A DNA stretch of 64,000 nt from the NCBI GenBank assembly GCA_001466705.2, contig LATX02000078.1:868001-932000 (forward strand), given 5' to 3'. Source of the DNA: Moniliophthora roreri. Its lineage: Eukaryota; Basidiomycota; Agaricomycetes; Agaricales; Marasmiaceae. Under the pieces are notes generated by a model. The model did no database searches and was not told the DNA's origin. It worked only from the letters and a program-made list of their open reading frames with translations. How positions within the stretch are numbered: position 1 is the first letter of the stretch; each line of letters begins with the position of its first letter. The position numbers and the translations under genes are program-made. This document shows, in pieces, positions 61,676 through 64,000 of this stretch.

Positions 61676-64000
61676 GTATAAGCCTCAGAATTCGTATCCG
61701 GTCGTTCGGCTTCAACACGCCGCTGAGCTAGCCACTGAACATACTGAACACTCAGGCTGCCTGTTTCTCATAGGCATTCCTACGGGCACTTCACTTGCTT
61801 GGTGGAGTCTACTTATTGACGCAGTGCCTGAGTGCCTGGCTGCAAGGGAACTGTTGTTGAAGTTGAACTCCTATTCAAATCTCGATCCCACCGAATGAGC
61901 TCTGCATCAGCCATTCTCTGCCACTCGTTGACACCAGCTGGTTGACACTGGATGACTTCCCGTAAGGTTTTGATTCTCATTTGTCAATTCTGAGAGAAAT
62001 ATCAAATTGTTTTATGAACGGTTAATTCACCATGGCGTTCCCGTAAGGCTAGGCTCGTTCCCACCCGCTTCGCAATATTTGAAATGATGTGGGCCGGAGC
62101 TGAGTACAGCAGGGGGGAGGGAAATTTTTTCTTTTGTACATGGGGTCGAATTTTTTTTAAGGACCGTCGCGGTGAACCAGCCAACCACTGACTACCATAT
62201 ATGGAAGGTAGTTCACATGACATCACCGGCGCTAAGTAGCAAGCGCCTGACTAGCGCTGGTCCTCTTCCCCCTTCGCATTAGCTAGGTTCAGTGAAGTGT
62301 GAGCACAATATACTGAAGTCTGCAGTAGAATGCTTCAAACTGTTTGTAAGGTTCATCTACATTATATTCTAGGTACAGGAGCCCAAGCAAGCAACTGCAA
62401 ATCTCTAGGGATTGATATCTGCTAAGATCTAAGGATAGTATGTGTATTCAGGGTGTAAGTTGGTTCAAGAAGGCATATAATGTAACCCTATTATGGAGAA
62501 CTCCCAGTCCTATACAGCTGAACCACCACAAACCCTTAAAATACCTGTGAGTGAGCCCCAAGGACCATGGGTGGGCAGGAAACTGATCTGGACCAGCATC
62601 CAAAAGGCATATAGGAGCAAATTTGAGTCTTTCTGCTATGAAGGTGGTCATAAAAGAACCTTTGGTTACTGAGAAAGTGTTCAAAGTTTGAAAAAAAATT
62701 GGCTCAAAAATTTTTTTAAGCTGGCCATCAGGCAACCAACCAACCGTCCCGGTGTTCCAGAACCACGGCCCACCTCCCCCCTGGAGTACAGTATAACTTC
62801 TCTTAACCCATACCCTATAAACCCATAACCTCTTATAAACCCATAGATTTTTTGCCAAAATTCTGCCTGGTTTGGCAGGGAAAACCCCATAACCTTCAAT
62901 AACCCATGGTCTTAGTGAAATTGGTGTCTCCATGTTCAATGCAAAATACAAAATCTCATATTGCCCGATCCCTCAACCAGATGACACAATGCAAAGTACC
63001 GTATATACTACAGTAATGCTACAGGGGTCAGGAAATGCAATCAGGGAAGAAATAGAGCCATAAGTGACCTGCTGAGATGCAGTTTTGTCAGTGCTGAACC
63101 AAAAAACGGAGACTCAGCAATGTAAGGCAGATCGGATACCCAGAAGACAATACTTCTTTGCTGGAATCATTCATACCCAAGCATGCAAGTAAGCAGAAAT
63201 ATATAGTCACCCCTATCACAAATGAAGCTGCAGGAAGAGCCTGGAGTAATGCATAGGCTCACGTTGATGACCTGAGGGCAGATAATGAATATGCAAAATC
63301 CATGTGTGTCTTGAAAGTCCAGTTCGGATGCCTGAGACAGTATTCGTCGCAAGTAGAGGGTCCAGGGCTCTTAAGCTTCAAAAAGGTACAACCAAAGTTG
63401 CCATAAGAGGTATAGAGGCCAATAACAGATGTAAGAGCCCTAGTTTCTAAGCCAAAAAGACAGATTAGGTGGTCGAGGTCATGGAAAGAAGTCAAGAAAC
63501 GGCTGATTTCACTAAGTCCGAACTCACCTTTGGCAGGGCCTGCCAAAATGGCCCCGGTTTGTACCAGTCCCTTCGGTCTCGTCATTCCCCTTGCCGTCAT
63601 TCCAATCTCTTTTCAAATAGTAAACAGACCCCGAGTAGACGGGAATGGGCACGAGTCTAGTCCGTAATCTGGAAAATTTACTGGTGGTTGACTTGGCCAT
63701 GCTATAAGAGGGAAATCTTTGGGAAAATGTAATTAAACATCGGCACAAGCTCGCCCGCTGCGTAATTGTGTTCAATTTACTCAAACAGGATACAATTTAC
63801 TTCAAAAAATGGTCTGGACCACTCGACCAAAAAAATTTTTTAAGGACCTACGAGGGCGACCAACCAACCAACCACATGTCACGGAACCACGGCCCGCCTC
63901 CTCCCGGGTCAGGCTGGAGGCCTAAATCTGGTATGGTTGGCTGAGGCGGGTAACTGGCGGGTGGTGGCGGGTGTCAGAGGGCGTTGGCACGGTGAGCAGG
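61676..64000. repeat. Gene-free, repeat-like right end
   Basis: No supported gene. A core of an A/T run, TTTTTTTAAG, GACCAACCAACCA and CCACGGCCCGCCTCC occurs at about 62683-62782 and 63807-63910, with a partial relative at about 62141-62190. AACCCATA units recur irregularly at 62810-62910. An open minus-strand frame (62448-62951) is rich in YG/WV repeats from these units. The last 40 bp repeat GGCGGGT. Likely dispersed transposon-derived sequence. Confidence 0.5.

Noticed and set aside
62810..62910. Telomere repeat (AACCCATA units)
   Set aside because: Units are irregular and interrupted, unlike a fungal TTAGGG array, and unique sequence continues on both sides.
62448..62951. 167-residue minus-strand frame as a gene
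   Set aside because: Composed of repeat-derived YG/WV-rich sequence with no domain, in a repeat-like region.

Overview
The window looks like nuclear DNA of a filamentous basidiomycete, most likely an Agaricomycete mushroom. Genes lie on both strands and are broken by many 50-65 bp GT-AG introns. Several families present are characteristic of that group: the CPNG-type Zn2Cys6 regulator, a DUF6593 protein, a STAND/NACHT ATPase, an RTA1 protein and F-box families. No rRNA, tRNA or CRISPR array was recognised. Exon boundaries were joined by eye from reading frames, splice sites and family conservation, so individual boundaries may be off.

Left third (1-18,000), mostly conserved single-copy genes: the 3' end of a CCHC zinc-knuckle protein; a Zn2Cys6 transcription factor; a secreted S28 serine peptidase (minus) divergent from a MYND-finger protein; a GH47 alpha-1,2-mannosidase (minus) divergent from a DHX33/Dhr2-like DEAH helicase; and AMP deaminase.

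Middle (18,000-34,750), a duplication-rich block. First come three minus-strand paralogues with the acireductone dioxygenase (ARD) fold pattern but with the metal ligands replaced. They sit in roughly 2-kb tandem repeats that also contain a 160-bp MITE and another inserted repeat. Next are a Gal80-like Gfo/Idh/MocA protein, an unresolved minus-strand coding candidate, the MID1 calcium-channel subunit, and three tandem UbiA-superfamily membrane proteins. A decayed second MID1 copy lies between the first and second UbiA genes, so MID1 and UbiA were duplicated together and MID1 then died.

Right part (35,000-61,400): a DUF6593 protein, a secreted GH27 alpha-galactosidase, an RTA1-like membrane protein, a long Ser/Pro-rich disordered protein with long introns, and an inverted pair of F-box/zinc-finger paralogues. 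That pair encloses an inactivated short-chain dehydrogenase and a frameshifted STAND/NACHT gene. An FYRN/FYRC-domain chromatin protein follows. The last 2.5 kb is repeat-like, gene-free sequence.

Housekeeping and accessory genes are interleaved. The strongest leads are the ligand-less ARD-like triplet, the UbiA triplet with its MID1 pseudogene, and the F-box-flanked island of broken genes.
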